Shown: positions 35,728-45,726 of the stretch, in pieces
How positions within the stretch are numbered: the stretch's first letter is position 1
Layout of the letters: every line of letters starts with the position of its first letter
NCBI GenBank assembly: GCA_943788025.1
Contig: CALSOR010000002.1
Coordinates: 868,001 to 932,000, forward strand
Direction: 5' to 3'
DNA from: JABAAE01 sp905480545
Lineage (GTDB): Bacteria; Planctomycetota; Planctomycetia; Pirellulales; Pirellulaceae
DNA length: 64,000 bases
Made by a program: the position numbers and the translations under genes
The notes under the pieces: model-generated
The model's input: only the letters and a program-made list of their open reading frames with translations
The model's database searches: none
What the model was told of the DNA's origin: nothing

Positions 35728-36731
35728 CAAAATCCACGTGCTTCGCAAACGTCATTGAAATCGCGAATGTGGTATGAAATACCCGTGTAATCGAGAACGT
35801 TGCAAAGCCCACGCATTGCGACGCCGAATCCATCGGGTCCGCTAAAGCCTCCGAATTGCCCACCCCCTTTGACGTGTGGTTCCAAATCGCAGAACACGCC
35901 CGGTACGCCCAGCTTTTGCATGCGAGCCTCTAACTCGGGAAGGAAATCTTTCAGGTCCCGAAAGACCGCTTCGTGGCCGGAGTCTCCAAGATCCGATGGT
36001 ACAAAATGCTTGAGTGCTTCTTCATCGACATGCGATTGACGCTCGAGGGGTTGTGGCGAACGGTAATCTTTGATGTGGAGCCAACCGAGACCCGGTTTCA
36101 TCACACGATACTGCTGGACGACCTCTGCGGTTGGAATGCCTTGGGATACGATGTTGCCGCCATCCCAAATCAACTTCAGTTCGTCCATGTTTACTTGCGA
36201 ATGAATGTCGGCCAAAATTTCGCCGGATTGGCCAACCAAGTTTGCTTCAATCTCAAGACCGTAGATTAAACCGTGGGACTTGCAGACTTCTGTGATCTTT
36301 CCCATCAAATCAGCAACATGCGACGTATGCGGCGTGGGATCGGTTCCCTTCGGATGATAAAACGAAAAACCTCGCAGCAGTTTGGTTCCCAGTTTGTTTG
36401 CCAAATCGCATGCCCGTTTGACTTCAGTTTCAAGATACTCGTTGAATTCTACGAATCGGTTGTGTGTGCCATCTTCTTCGTCCAATAATTTGACTTTGCC
36501 CAGCGGTGAGCCAAGTGACGAAACCGACAATCCATATTCGGCATGTTTTTCATTGACGATGGCGATTTCGTCTTCCGTCAATTGCATGACGTTTTTGATT
36601 CCGTTACCGACGTCGATAAAACGAATCGAATAATACTGCAATCCACAGGCGGCAAACGCTGAAAATTGTTGGTCAATGGTTTTTTGGTTTGCAGATTCGT
36701 CGCCAAATCCAGTGATGATGACTGAGCTCAT
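35727..36731 (-). CDS. Sugar phosphate isomerase/epimerase (TIM-barrel)
   Basis: 334 aa of the xylose isomerase-like TIM-barrel superfamily (AP endonuclease family 2 fold). Metal-ligand segments are visible: GLEIEANLVGQSG, KLIWDGGN, LGWLHIKDYRSP and FCDLEPHVKGGGQFGG. No signal peptide, so cytoplasmic. It overlaps astD by one base and lies 111 bases after a second, exported paralogue. Such proteins are very numerous in planctomycetes and act on many sugars or keto-acids; the substrate is not known. Confidence 0.85.
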   Translation of the reverse strand: MSSVIITGFGDESANQKTIDQQFSAFAACGLQYYSIRFIDVGNGIKNVMQLTEDEIAIVNEKHAEYGLSVSSLGSPLGKVKLLDEEDGTHNRFVEFNEYLETEVKRACDLANKLGTKLLRGFSFYHPKGTDPTPHTSHVADLMGKITEVCKSHGLIYGLEIEANLVGQSGEILADIHSQVNMDELKLIWDGGNIVSQGIPTAEVVQQYRVMKPGLGWLHIKDYRSPQPLERQSHVDEEALKHFVPSDLGDSGHEAVFRDLKDFLPELEARMQKLGVPGVFCDLEPHVKGGGQFGGFSGPDGFGVAMRGLCNVLDYTGISYHIRDFNDVCEARGF

Positions 36732-36842
36732 TTTGTCAATTAAATAATGTTGAAGTTGAGAGTGAATTTGTTCGATCCCGTTGCCACTCGTGGGCGCTCC
36801 GGGTTAGTGTTGTGCGACTCGCAGTAAAATAAACATTCATCG

Positions 36843-37763
36843 CTAAAGTGCAAAAATGCGATCCATGCGTTCGGCGATTTCTGTCAATCTTTCTTTGCCA
36901 CCACCTGGAATTTCAGCGGTGCCCCAGCCTTGATAGTCGATCTTCTTTAGTTCACGAATGATGTCGTACCAACCGTTGGTTCCTTCTAGTAGTTTGGCGC
37001 CAAATCCTTTGTACCAGTCGTTGTCTTTGGCCAACGCCAAATCGAATTCCTTGATATCGAGCTTTTTGATTCGTTTTCCCAATGTTCGAATCCAAATCAC
37101 CGGATTTCCATACCGCACACTATTGCCTGTGTCGTAGTACGCGCCGACTCGTTCGCTGCCAAGCTCGTCGATGTACTTTGCCGTTTCGACGGGATCGGTC
37201 AAGAAGCCATTCCAGACGTTTTCCAGCAAGATGTCGATGCCCTGTTCTTCGGCGAGTGGAATCGCTTTTTTGATTTCTGGAATCGAGCGTTTCCAACATT
37301 TTTCGTAAGTCGCTTCGCCTTTGACGACAGCTGGAACGAGCAAAACGCTGCTAGCACCGTAGGATTTGGCATCTTTGATCGCGGTCATTAAAGCATCGAG
37401 ACCTTGTTTTCGAACATCCGCTGATTCGTGTGACAGCGTTTGGTTCCAATGCTTTGAATCGACAACGCCATGAACGGGTAAGCCGGTGGCATCGATCGCC
37501 GCTTTAACTTCTTCCAATTTCAAGTTGTTTGGGCTATCGAGCTCAACGCCGTCAAAGCCCAAATCTTTCAGAAGCTGAAATTTGTCGGTTAAAGATCCAT
37601 TAACGCGGACCATTCCGATCTTGACCGCCTTTTTAAAGCGTTTTTCCATTGGCAAGCTTTCCAATGGAGTGGATATTATCGAACCAGTCACGGAATTAGT
37701 CGTACTATGGACCGAAAGTGCAGTCGCAGCGGACGCGGCAAGGAATGTTCTGCGTCGAATCAT
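36843..37763 (-). CDS. TAT-exported sugar phosphate isomerase/epimerase
   Basis: About 306 aa from ATG 37763, giving a clean twin-arginine signal (IRRRTFLAASAATALS). The TIM-barrel isomerase core follows: GFDGVELDSPNNL, GIDILLENVWNG (metal-binding Glu), VGAYYDTGNSVRYG and the C-terminal YQGWGTAEIPGGG. Likely periplasmic. The direction and the 111-base gap suggest transcription with the cytoplasmic paralogue downstream. Substrate unknown. Confidence 0.85.
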   Translation of the reverse strand: MIRRRTFLAASAATALSVHSTTNSVTGSIISTPLESLPMEKRFKKAVKIGMVRVNGSLTDKFQLLKDLGFDGVELDSPNNLKLEEVKAAIDATGLPVHGVVDSKHWNQTLSHESADVRKQGLDALMTAIKDAKSYGASSVLLVPAVVKGEATYEKCWKRSIPEIKKAIPLAEEQGIDILLENVWNGFLTDPVETAKYIDELGSERVGAYYDTGNSVRYGNPVIWIRTLGKRIKKLDIKEFDLALAKDNDWYKGFGAKLLEGTNGWYDIIRELKKIDYQGWGTAEIPGGGKERLTEIAERMDRIFAL

Positions 37764-38000
37764 TTTGTATCTCAATGTAAAAACAGCCGGTTTTCCCGCA
37801 ATTTATCATCCAAACGAGCGAATCTAACGAAACAAGTTTGCAGTTCGGTATGGATCGGGCTAAATCAAATTTGCTTCCCTATGTTATGCTAATACATTGA
37901 GGTTTTCACGAGTCAATCCTCAGATTTTTTGTTGAACCCTTTGCCGTATTCTGCCCAACCGCGAATATCGTATTTAAAAGCGAATCCTCTCGCTTGCATC

Positions 38001-39596
38001 ATGAGCCACAATTCTACCAATCTTCTCTCCGAACCAGATCTAACCGGTCTGGAACTAGGTGACTTTACGATTATTTGTCGTTTAGGTCGTGGTGGCATGG
38101 CCGATGTCTATTTGGCGGAACAAGTTTCGCTGAAACGCAAAATTGCTTTGAAGGTGTTGCACCAAAGTCTTGCGTCAGATCCGACTTATGTAAAACGATT
38201 TAAGAATGAAGCGCAGGCCGCTGCCGCCCTAACCCATCCAAATATTGTTCAAATTTACGAAGTTGGCACACTTCAAGAGTTTCACTACATCTCGCAGGAA
38301 TTCATCGATGGTGAAAACCTGAAAGAGTATCTCGTTAAACATAAATCGGTTAGCACATTCATGGCGATTTCAACGCTTCGCCAAGTTGCTGCCGCACTGC
38401 ATAAAGCAAAAGAGCAAGGTGTAATCCATCGGGATATCAAGCCAGAAAACATTTTGGTAACCGCCGATGGCGATGTTAAGGTCGCAGACTTCGGTTTGGC
38501 AAGAATCAAGCGGTCGACCGAAAATCAGGAACTGACCCAAGTCGGAATGACGATGGGAACACCGTTGTACATGAGTCCCGAACAGGCAGAGGGAGGTGAT
38601 GTCGATCATCGTAGCGACATCTATTCGCTTGGGATAACGGCGTATCACATGATTGCTGGACGGCCACCCTTTGAAAAAGAAACGGCCCTTGCCACCGCGA
38701 TCGCGCACAAAACCGCACCCGCACCATCATTGTTTCTTTACCGGCCGGACGTCCCCCCGGAGCTGGCGATGATCATTGAGAAAATGATGGCCAAGCTACC
38801 GGAAGACCGCTATAAGGATTGCGGTGGAATCATCAAGGACTTATTGGGTGTTCCACTCGACAACGCTGGTGAATTCAGTGATGCATTTAAAGCACTCACT
38901 CCGTCGGAGGCCAAGGCGCTCTACGCATCTCATTTGGAAGCAACTCAAAAACTGGATCGTGTCGTTCATGGAAAGAAAGATCGCAATCGAAATTTGATTT
39001 TTGCCGCGACGATTCTGCTGCTGACGATCGCTTCCTTTTTTGGCGGTAGTTTTCTGGCACTGCTTAACCCGCCGAAACCTCTTTTAGATTCATCGCAATT
39101 TGATATCGCCGCACTCATTCCAAAACAGGGCAGCGTCAAGGAACAGTTTGATTACGCCGAAGCTTACGATGATGCTGATCCATTTCTCAAAGTCGATGCC
39201 TACAAATCGGTTGAGAAATATTATCCCTACACCGAAGGTGACGACAAAACGCTGCGGTACCGATTGTACCTAACATCCGAAATCCGAATTGGGAACGTCG
39301 AGTACGATTCAAAGAATTACGAGTCCGCTCTTGAGACGTTCGAGTCGGTTTTAAAAAAAGCAGATCAAATCAAGTTCCCTGTGCAACATGATGAAGCCTT
39401 GGGGGGAATGATCCTTGTCCTTGCGGCTCAATCGAAATACGACGAAATACGACGATACAAAGCAGATGTACAGGCACTCGAAGACCGAATGGATGTCGAG
39501 CTTTTTGAAAAGCTCCAAAACGTTTTCGACCAGATTAAGACTTTAGACGCGAAGAACCCGGAAACCAAGAGTCTAGATGGAGTTAGCCGTCCTTGA
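38001..39596 (+). CDS. Hanks-type Ser/Thr protein kinase, membrane anchored
   Basis: 531 aa from ATG 38001; a longer frame from TTG 37929 adds 24 poorly ordered residues. The kinase domain is intact: LGRGGMADVYLA glycine loop, IALKVL lysine, HRDIKPENILV catalytic loop, DFGLAR, and GTPLYMSPEQ activation end. A transmembrane helix at about 330-352 (LIFAATILLLTIASFFGG) places the C-terminal 180 residues outside. These include TPR-like helices (SALETFESVLKKADQI). Its stop overlaps the following dehydrogenase's TTG start in TTGA. Substrate and signal unknown. Confidence 0.92.
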   Translation: MSHNSTNLLSEPDLTGLELGDFTIICRLGRGGMADVYLAEQVSLKRKIALKVLHQSLASDPTYVKRFKNEAQAAAALTHPNIVQIYEVGTLQEFHYISQEFIDGENLKEYLVKHKSVSTFMAISTLRQVAAALHKAKEQGVIHRDIKPENILVTADGDVKVADFGLARIKRSTENQELTQVGMTMGTPLYMSPEQAEGGDVDHRSDIYSLGITAYHMIAGRPPFEKETALATAIAHKTAPAPSLFLYRPDVPPELAMIIEKMMAKLPEDRYKDCGGIIKDLLGVPLDNAGEFSDAFKALTPSEAKALYASHLEATQKLDRVVHGKKDRNRNLIFAATILLLTIASFFGGSFLALLNPPKPLLDSSQFDIAALIPKQGSVKEQFDYAEAYDDADPFLKVDAYKSVEKYYPYTEGDDKTLRYRLYLTSEIRIGNVEYDSKNYESALETFESVLKKADQIKFPVQHDEALGGMILVLAAQSKYDEIRRYKADVQALEDRMDVELFEKLQNVFDQIKTLDAKNPETKSLDGVSRP

Positions 39597-40561
39597 ATCG
39601 TATCGCTCTTTGCTTTCCCGTGACCGACGCTCAGGTCGAACAAATTCGACGAGTTGCAAGCCAATATGAAGTCGTGAACGCCGGACAAGAAGGCATCGCA
39701 AAGGCGATTCTTGACGCGGATATTTTTTGCGGGCATGCCAAGGTGCCTGTTCCCTGGTCGGAAGTTGTTCAGCAAGGACGGTTGAAGTGGATCCAAAGTT
39801 CCGCGGCTGGGATGGATCATTGCCTCAAACCAGAAGTGATTGCATCTGATATTCGTGTCACCAGTGCGTCCGGACTTTTTGCGAATCAAGTTGCAGAGCA
39901 GACGTTTGCATTGTTATTCGGATTGTTTCGAAAAATTCCCACATTCTTACGTGCATCGGAAAAGAAAGAATTCATCCGACGTCCAACCGAAGACTTTCAC
40001 GGCAAAACCGTTGGAATCATCGGTTTTGGGGGGAACGGTCGACGAATCGCCGAATTACTTGCTCCGTTCGGCAATCGAATATTGGCGACGGATGTTTTTC
40101 CGTTCAACAAACCGGATTACGTCGAGGAACTGTTGCCCGCCGATCACTTGGCCAACGTTTTGCCCAAGTGCGACGTCGTCATTCTATGTGTTCCACTTAA
40201 CGATTCGACATTTCATTTGATCGGCGAAGAAGCGTTTGCCGCAATGAAGGATTCAGTCGTGTTGATCAACGTAGCACGAGGGCAGGTGGTTGATGAAGAA
40301 GGACTGATAAGACAGTTGGAATCAGGCAAAGTCGCGGCTACAGGATTGGATGTGACTCACGAGGAACCGCTTCCGGAAGATAGTCCATTGTGGGAAATGG
40401 AAAATGTCTTGATTACGCCTCATGTTGGTGCTCAATCTGCTCGACGAGTTCCTGATACGGTAGACTTCTTTTGCGAAAATTTACGTCGATTCGAAAACGA
40501 TGAACCGCTAATGAATGAAGTCGATAAAGAATTAGGATTCCCACGTCCAAAACTTCATTGA
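39593..40561 (+). CDS. D-2-hydroxyacid dehydrogenase
   Basis: 322 aa, NAD(P)-dependent, reducing 2-keto acids such as glyoxylate or hydroxypyruvate; the substrate is undetermined. It begins at TTG inside a 4-base overlap with the kinase stop, which argues for translational coupling. The NAD site is GKTVGIIGFGGNGRRIAELL. Catalytic residues are seen in NVARGQVVDEEGL (Arg), HEEPLPEDSPLW (Glu) and the His of ITPHVGAQS. The enzyme looks intact. Its pairing with a kinase is unusual. Confidence 0.9.
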   Translation: MNRIALCFPVTDAQVEQIRRVASQYEVVNAGQEGIAKAILDADIFCGHAKVPVPWSEVVQQGRLKWIQSSAAGMDHCLKPEVIASDIRVTSASGLFANQVAEQTFALLFGLFRKIPTFLRASEKKEFIRRPTEDFHGKTVGIIGFGGNGRRIAELLAPFGNRILATDVFPFNKPDYVEELLPADHLANVLPKCDVVILCVPLNDSTFHLIGEEAFAAMKDSVVLINVARGQVVDEEGLIRQLESGKVAATGLDVTHEEPLPEDSPLWEMENVLITPHVGAQSARRVPDTVDFFCENLRRFENDEPLMNEVDKELGFPRPKLH

Positions 40562-40611
40562 CGAAATCCAGTGACCGGTTTTGAGTGCACAAACAACGTA
40601 ATCGGGATCCA

Positions 40612-41592
40612 TCATTTGGTAAGCGATAGCCCGATGCCCCGCGCGACAATCGCAACATAAATGTCTTGAGCACCCGCCTGGAGGCAAACCCTGGAGGCTT
40701 CGTTTAATGTTGCTCCAGACGTCATCACATCGTCAACAATGAGTACTGTTTTCGATTTGACTTTTTTCGGGGAAACCAATTCAATTGCACCGGCGACATT
40801 TTTTGTTCGCTCTGTATTGGAAAGCGTCCCCTGTTTTTCCGTGAGTCGATTGTATCGGAGGACTTTGCAGTCGTAGGGTACTTTTAATTGAAGTGCGATA
40901 CGTCGGGCAATCAGTTCCGACACAATCGTCTTGCGGGTCAATCGCCTTCGCCAAAAGATCGGAATGGGTATCACCAAATCAAAAATCGATTTTGGGTTCG
41001 GCTTTGCTGTGGTCCGGCACATGCTAGATATTTTGTTGGCAATTAGTTGCGCTAAAATTGCTGCCAACGGGTCATTTGCTCCAGATTTGATTGTTAGAAC
41101 AGCGTCCCGAATTCCCTTTTCGTAATTGCCTAACGCGTAACAATGCTGAAATTGCATCTTTAAACGCCGGCAATGGATACAAGATGGGACAAGCTGCTGC
41201 CCCGTGTTCAGATTGACGCCATCGGTTTCCAACGGTGGATTAAATGCTGTCACACCGTCGCTAGCGACCGTTTTTTCGTGTTTGTTTAGGAGCCTGATTT
41301 TCGGCGATGCTTCAGAGTAACCAGCTCCACAAGCCTGACAAATCGCCGCGTAATTTGGCCTGATGAATTCAATGCAACGACTGCAGAGTTCTATTTCTGT
41401 TTCAGGTAAGGTTTTGCTCGTGGAATCCGCAGGGGCGTTTGGGATTGTGATGTTACCGGACTGCAGATCAACCCCGCAAAAAACGCAACTAGGAGGAAAA
41501 ACCAAACGAGCGATTCCTTCGCACGCATTTTTGACAAGCCGAATGATTCCGTTGTTAGACATTGCTAGCAGCTCCCGTTCGCGAACCATCAT
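40612..41592 (-). CDS. ComF-family phosphoribosyltransferase-like protein
   Basis: About 326 aa (starts at ATG 41590-41592 or the next ATG). N-terminal zinc-binding part: PSCVFCGVDL, CSRCIEF, CQACGAGY and CIHCRRLK. Then a PRTase domain with the PRPP loop VLIVDDVMTSGATLNEA and the DLVIPIPIFWRRRLTRK segment. ComF members aid DNA uptake in naturally competent bacteria, and others act in DNA repair; the role here is unproven. Residues about 85-115 are an insertion between Cys pairs. Convergent with the dehydrogenase gene. Confidence 0.9.
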   Translation of the reverse strand: MMVRERELLAMSNNGIIRLVKNACEGIARLVFPPSCVFCGVDLQSGNITIPNAPADSTSKTLPETEIELCSRCIEFIRPNYAAICQACGAGYSEASPKIRLLNKHEKTVASDGVTAFNPPLETDGVNLNTGQQLVPSCIHCRRLKMQFQHCYALGNYEKGIRDAVLTIKSGANDPLAAILAQLIANKISSMCRTTAKPNPKSIFDLVIPIPIFWRRRLTRKTIVSELIARRIALQLKVPYDCKVLRYNRLTEKQGTLSNTERTKNVAGAIELVSPKKVKSKTVLIVDDVMTSGATLNEASRVCLQAGAQDIYVAIVARGIGLSLTK

Positions 41593-41786
41593 TTTAGTAG
41601 TTGATGGGTGATAAATGCAAATTGTTGATCAGCAAACGAATTGGCAATCGGTGCTATGCTATTTACACCACTTCACGAAATGCCCCGGATTCGACATAGG
41701 GGAAAATCGTTGTTCCGCGTAAAATTTCGCCGATGGAATTCAGATTTAACCCATTCAAACCGTAGGATTTTGAGAACAAGAATTAG

Positions 41787-42917
41787 ATGGCAATTTACGA
41801 CCGATATTTAACGGTCCTTTTCTTTCGAGTATTGATCGTGCTGTTTTCTGCATTGTGTGGTCTCTTTATGATCGTTGATTTTTTCGATCGGCTCGAAGAG
41901 TTCATCGATATCGCTGAAACGGAGGGGTCATTGCTGTCGGTTGCGGTAGAGTTTTATGCGCCCCGAGTGTTAAGTTTTTTCGATCGTATTAGCGGATTGG
42001 TCGCGTTGATTGCCGCGGTTTTTGTGGTGACGTGGATTCAACGAAGTCGTGAATTGATTGCGATTTATGCCGGAGGCATTCATCTTCGACGTGTGATGCG
42101 TCCCATTCTGATCTGCGTGATTTTGGTTGCAGCTTTTGGAATCGTGAATCGCGAGGTTCTTATTCCCAGCTATAAACACCGACTCACACGCGACACGCGA
42201 AACTGGTTTGGGCAAGACGAAGTCAAAATCCGTCCGATGTACGACCGAATGACGGGCGTGTTTCTCAATGGAAAAGCGGCGGTGATTGCTGATCAAAAGA
42301 TTATTTCGCCGATCATGCAACTTCCCCCGGGGATTTCCAGCCGAATTGCTCGCGTTGTCGGCGAATCAGCTCGATACCATCTGGCGGATGAAAATCATCC
42401 TGCGGGCTACCTTTTCCATAAAGTCAGTCTACCAGACAAAGTTAATGAAATCGGGAACGCAGTCGATCGAGGTGAAGTCATACTTTACACACCGTTGGAA
42501 AATGAATGGCTTGAACCGGGAACTTGTTTTTTGACGAGTCGAATTTCCGTCACAGATTTAACCAAGAAAGAATCCAACGCTGTTTACTCGTCTACGTTGG
42601 AATTAGTGACGGATTTCCGTAATCCCAGTCGCAATTACAACAGCACGAGCCACGTTTTGGTCCATGCGCGATTGCTTCAGCCGCTTCTCGATATTTCGCT
42701 GCTTTTCATAGGTTTACCGCTTGTCGTTTCGAACAAGAGTCAAAATGTTTTTTTGGCCATTGGCCTGAATTTGTTGTTGGTTGTATTCTACTTTTTGGCT
42801 CAACTACTGAGCCACACGCTTGGAACAGAAGGCTTTGTCTCTCCGGCACTTGCAGCATGGATTCCGATATTCATCTTCGTGCCACTGGCCTATCTTGGAC
42901 TTCGTAAGTTAAGTTGA
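41787..42917 (+). CDS. LptF/LptG-family permease (YjgP/YjgQ)
   Basis: 376-aa inner-membrane subunit of the lipopolysaccharide export ABC complex. Typical start: IYDRYLTVLFFRVLIVLFSALCGL (TM1), two helices around 50-110, a long periplasmic domain (about 130-290) and three C-terminal helices with LPLVVSNKSQN and PIFIFVPLAYLGLR. Only one LptF/G gene is visible here; the partner and lptB may lie elsewhere. Fits an outer membrane with LPS-like material. Confidence 0.85.
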   Translation: MAIYDRYLTVLFFRVLIVLFSALCGLFMIVDFFDRLEEFIDIAETEGSLLSVAVEFYAPRVLSFFDRISGLVALIAAVFVVTWIQRSRELIAIYAGGIHLRRVMRPILICVILVAAFGIVNREVLIPSYKHRLTRDTRNWFGQDEVKIRPMYDRMTGVFLNGKAAVIADQKIISPIMQLPPGISSRIARVVGESARYHLADENHPAGYLFHKVSLPDKVNEIGNAVDRGEVILYTPLENEWLEPGTCFLTSRISVTDLTKKESNAVYSSTLELVTDFRNPSRNYNSTSHVLVHARLLQPLLDISLLFIGLPLVVSNKSQNVFLAIGLNLLLVVFYFLAQLLSHTLGTEGFVSPALAAWIPIFIFVPLAYLGLRKLS

Positions 42918-43038
42918 AATAGCAACCCGTTTCGGTCGTCGCTACATTTTTGTGTAAGCTGACTTTTGAGTGGTCGGCCGCGGGCACGAAACATTCAGCT
43001 GGGCATAAATCACGGCTCGAGTCGCCAAATAATCATCG

Positions 43039-43707
43039 ATGAATAATGAACACTTTTCACCGCTAACCAAGTTTGAAACGTTGGATCCAGCCATGATGCG
43101 CGAGCGAGCAACGGCCAACTACGAGCAGATAAAATCGCGGCGTACTGTTCGAAATTTTGCCGATACGGATGTTGATTTGGAGGTCATCAAAGATTGCATT
43201 CGTGCGGCGGGGACCGCTCCCAATGGTGCGAATTTACAGCCGTGGCATTTCGCTGTCGTTTCCAATCCAAAGGTAAAAAGCGAAATTCGAATTCAAGCTG
43301 AAATGGAGGAAAGGGAATTCTACGAGAATCGGGCGACCGATGAATGGTTGGAAGCCTTGCAGCCATTTGGCACCGACGCCTCCAAGGCCTTTCTGGAAAC
43401 GGCCCCTCATCTGATCGTGATTTTCGGACAGACATATCACCTCGATGAGAAGGGTGATCGCGTAAAGCACTATTACGTCAACGAATCGGTAGGCATTGCA
43501 ACGGGATTTTTGATTCAGGCGTTGCACAATTCCGGGCTCGCCACGTTGACTCATACTCCCAGCCCGATGAAGTTTCTAAATACCGTTTTGAGCCGACCGA
43601 GTAACGAACGACCATTTTTGGTATTGGTGGTTGGATTGCCTGCCGAAAACGCGATGGTCCCACAGATTACCAAAAAGACTCTAACTGAGATTACTTCTTA
43701 TCATTAG
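43039..43707 (+). CDS. Nitroreductase-family protein, iodotyrosine deiodinase-like
   Basis: 222-aa FMN flavoprotein. SRRTVRNFADTDV binds the FMN phosphate, and GTAPNGANLQPWHFAVVS plus ATGFLIQALHNSGLATLTHTPSP match the iodotyrosine deiodinase/BluB branch of nitroreductases more closely than NfsB. The insertion EEREFYENRATDEWLEALQPFG is the 'lid' of that subfamily. It probably reduces a halogenated or quinone-type substrate. No signal peptide; monocistronic. Confidence 0.82.
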   Translation: MNNEHFSPLTKFETLDPAMMRERATANYEQIKSRRTVRNFADTDVDLEVIKDCIRAAGTAPNGANLQPWHFAVVSNPKVKSEIRIQAEMEEREFYENRATDEWLEALQPFGTDASKAFLETAPHLIVIFGQTYHLDEKGDRVKHYYVNESVGIATGFLIQALHNSGLATLTHTPSPMKFLNTVLSRPSNERPFLVLVVGLPAENAMVPQITKKTLTEITSYH

Positions 43708-43954
43708 CCTGAGATTAGGCGGGTAAAAATGGCGGTTTTTCGGGAACAAACACCGATTCGCCGCGTAAAAATTGGATATCAAGTGAATATTGTGGCGGAA
43801 CATCCGGCGAATACCTTCAATTGGTGCTTAAGATTGAACCCATAGGATGTTTCAAATCCTCGAATTATTTGCGTGAGATATTCTCGACGAATCACGTACA
43901 GAATAAGATGGTACCCAACGTTGAATTTCGAATTCTTCTCATATCGAAAAATTT
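43708..43954. other. Intergenic region, no features seen
   Basis: About 250 bases, AT-rich. It shares short words such as GCGTAAAA and an AACCCAT...TAGGA string with the region before the LptF/G gene (41720-41767), perhaps a common promoter element. Confidence 0.35.
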
Positions 43955-45676
43955 ATGGCCGATCGTTTCGTTTGCTTTTTTGTTTTGCTCATCACCGGAG
44001 CGATTTGTAACGGTCAAATTAAGATCGTCCGCGGTGGCGGAATTGAAATTGGAACCGGCGTAGCGAAGCCGTTAGACAAGTCCCTCGTCGTGACTCAAAA
44101 GACAGAAAAAGACGACGGACTGTCCGGTTATGAACGAACCCTGGTTCAAAAAGGAATTGAGTTATCGAAAGCAGGAATAAAAAAATACCTGGATGACATC
44201 CATATCTCGTCGGAACAAAAAGCGAAGGCGACTCAATTGATTGGGTTACTGGGGTCAGAGGTTTACGCGGTTCGTCGGGATGCCACTAAAGAGCTTTCAA
44301 CTTTTCCTGGATTACCCATCGAAGAATTTGAATTGGCCAAAACCAATGCCGATCCGGAGACTCGATATCGAATTGAAATGGTGGCGAAGTTTTTGATATC
44401 CAGCTTTGGAACGACGCTTTCCGCAGCGTACCAATATATTTTGGATAAAGAGATTACCGGTCTGCTTCCTGATGTGATGCGTTCTGAGCTTTTCGCAAAA
44501 GACAACGCCGACCTCAACCGTGACTTTCTGCGGGCGATCGTTGCAACGTCGACAGTCGACAACAACGAGCAACTTCGTGAGTTGCTGGAACATCCGACCA
44601 TTTCGATTCAGCAAACTGCGGTCGAAGCACTCTACCGTTCGCAGAAAAAATCAGTCGAATCGTTGTTAGAGACGATTGCAGGCAATGAGCAGAAGAACGA
44701 TATCGTCAGACTTGTGGCGGCGGAGTCATTGGCTGATTTGGGCAATCGAAAATGTCTCATGACGCTTGTCCATTTGCTTGATGCCGATGACGTTACAGTA
44801 CGCACAAAATCCGGAAGCATTCTGCAGATCGCAACCGGATTGGATTATGGTTACACCGGTTACTCAAAAGCAGAAATGCGAAAGGTTTCCGTTCAAAAAT
44901 GGAACCAATGGCTAGCGAGCGAAAGCAGTGAGACCAAGCTCCGCTTTCCTTTGGAGAAATTCAACAACTTCGATTCGTACTTAAACGGACATACGCTTCT
45001 TGCTTGCGGTTACAACAACAAGGTCATTGAATTAGATGTATCTGGCAAAGAAGTATGGAATGTTTCCGCGTCAGGCGCTTGGTCAGCCGAAAAACTGGAA
45101 AATGGAAACGTGTTGGTCGCCTGTTATAACGTCGGAAAAGTTGTGGAATTCAATCGTGCAAAAGAAGAGGTTTGGAGTCACACTTGTAAATCTCCGTTAA
45201 ACGCTCGTCCGTTGAAAAACGGTAACGTATTGATCTCTGAATATTCGGGAAACCGAGTCGTTGAAGTGAACCGGAAAAATAAAGAGGTGTGGACTTATCA
45301 AGCAAAAGCGTCGGTGGCCGATGCGGTTCGACTCAAATCAGGAAACACCATCATTGCTACTCAATCAAAAGTGATCGAAGTTGATCCGTCGGGTAAAATT
45401 GTTTGGGAATACCCGGCAAATCAGGCTTACGGTATCCAAGCATTAAAAAACGGGAACATCATGATTTCAAAATATACGCCTGGTCAAGTGATCGAGGTTA
45501 ATCGAAAAAAAGAAATTGTTTGGCAATACGATTGCACGAATCCAACCGACGCGTTGCCACTTGCCAATGGGAATGTGCTGATTACCGAAAACAACCGTTT
45601 CGTGGAGGTGTCCAGAGCCGACAAAAAAATCATCTGGTCAAAGAAGGGAGCCAGCTGCGGGGCCGCCAGAAGATAA
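43955..45676 (+). CDS. Exported HEAT-repeat plus beta-propeller protein
   Basis: 573 aa with a signal peptide (FVCFFVLLITGAICNG). Residues about 85-320 are HEAT-like alpha repeats (TVRTKSGSILQIATGLDYG, IQQTAVEALYRSQKKSVE). Residues about 340-570 repeat a blade motif of the form 'LKNGNVLIS.Y..G.V.EVNR...VW' roughly every 40 residues, giving a PQQ/arylsulfotransferase-like propeller of five or six blades. No catalytic His pattern of arylsulfotransferases was identified. Function unknown; perhaps a binding or scaffold protein in the periplasm. Convergent with the sulfotransferase gene. Confidence 0.75.
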   Translation: MADRFVCFFVLLITGAICNGQIKIVRGGGIEIGTGVAKPLDKSLVVTQKTEKDDGLSGYERTLVQKGIELSKAGIKKYLDDIHISSEQKAKATQLIGLLGSEVYAVRRDATKELSTFPGLPIEEFELAKTNADPETRYRIEMVAKFLISSFGTTLSAAYQYILDKEITGLLPDVMRSELFAKDNADLNRDFLRAIVATSTVDNNEQLRELLEHPTISIQQTAVEALYRSQKKSVESLLETIAGNEQKNDIVRLVAAESLADLGNRKCLMTLVHLLDADDVTVRTKSGSILQIATGLDYGYTGYSKAEMRKVSVQKWNQWLASESSETKLRFPLEKFNNFDSYLNGHTLLACGYNNKVIELDVSGKEVWNVSASGAWSAEKLENGNVLVACYNVGKVVEFNRAKEEVWSHTCKSPLNARPLKNGNVLISEYSGNRVVEVNRKNKEVWTYQAKASVADAVRLKSGNTIIATQSKVIEVDPSGKIVWEYPANQAYGIQALKNGNIMISKYTPGQVIEVNRKKEIVWQYDCTNPTDALPLANGNVLITENNRFVEVSRADKKIIWSKKGASCGAARR

Positions 45677-45726
45677 TGACGAAAGGCATTTGCTAAGGAA
45701 TTCATACTCCGACATTTTTCAGAACT

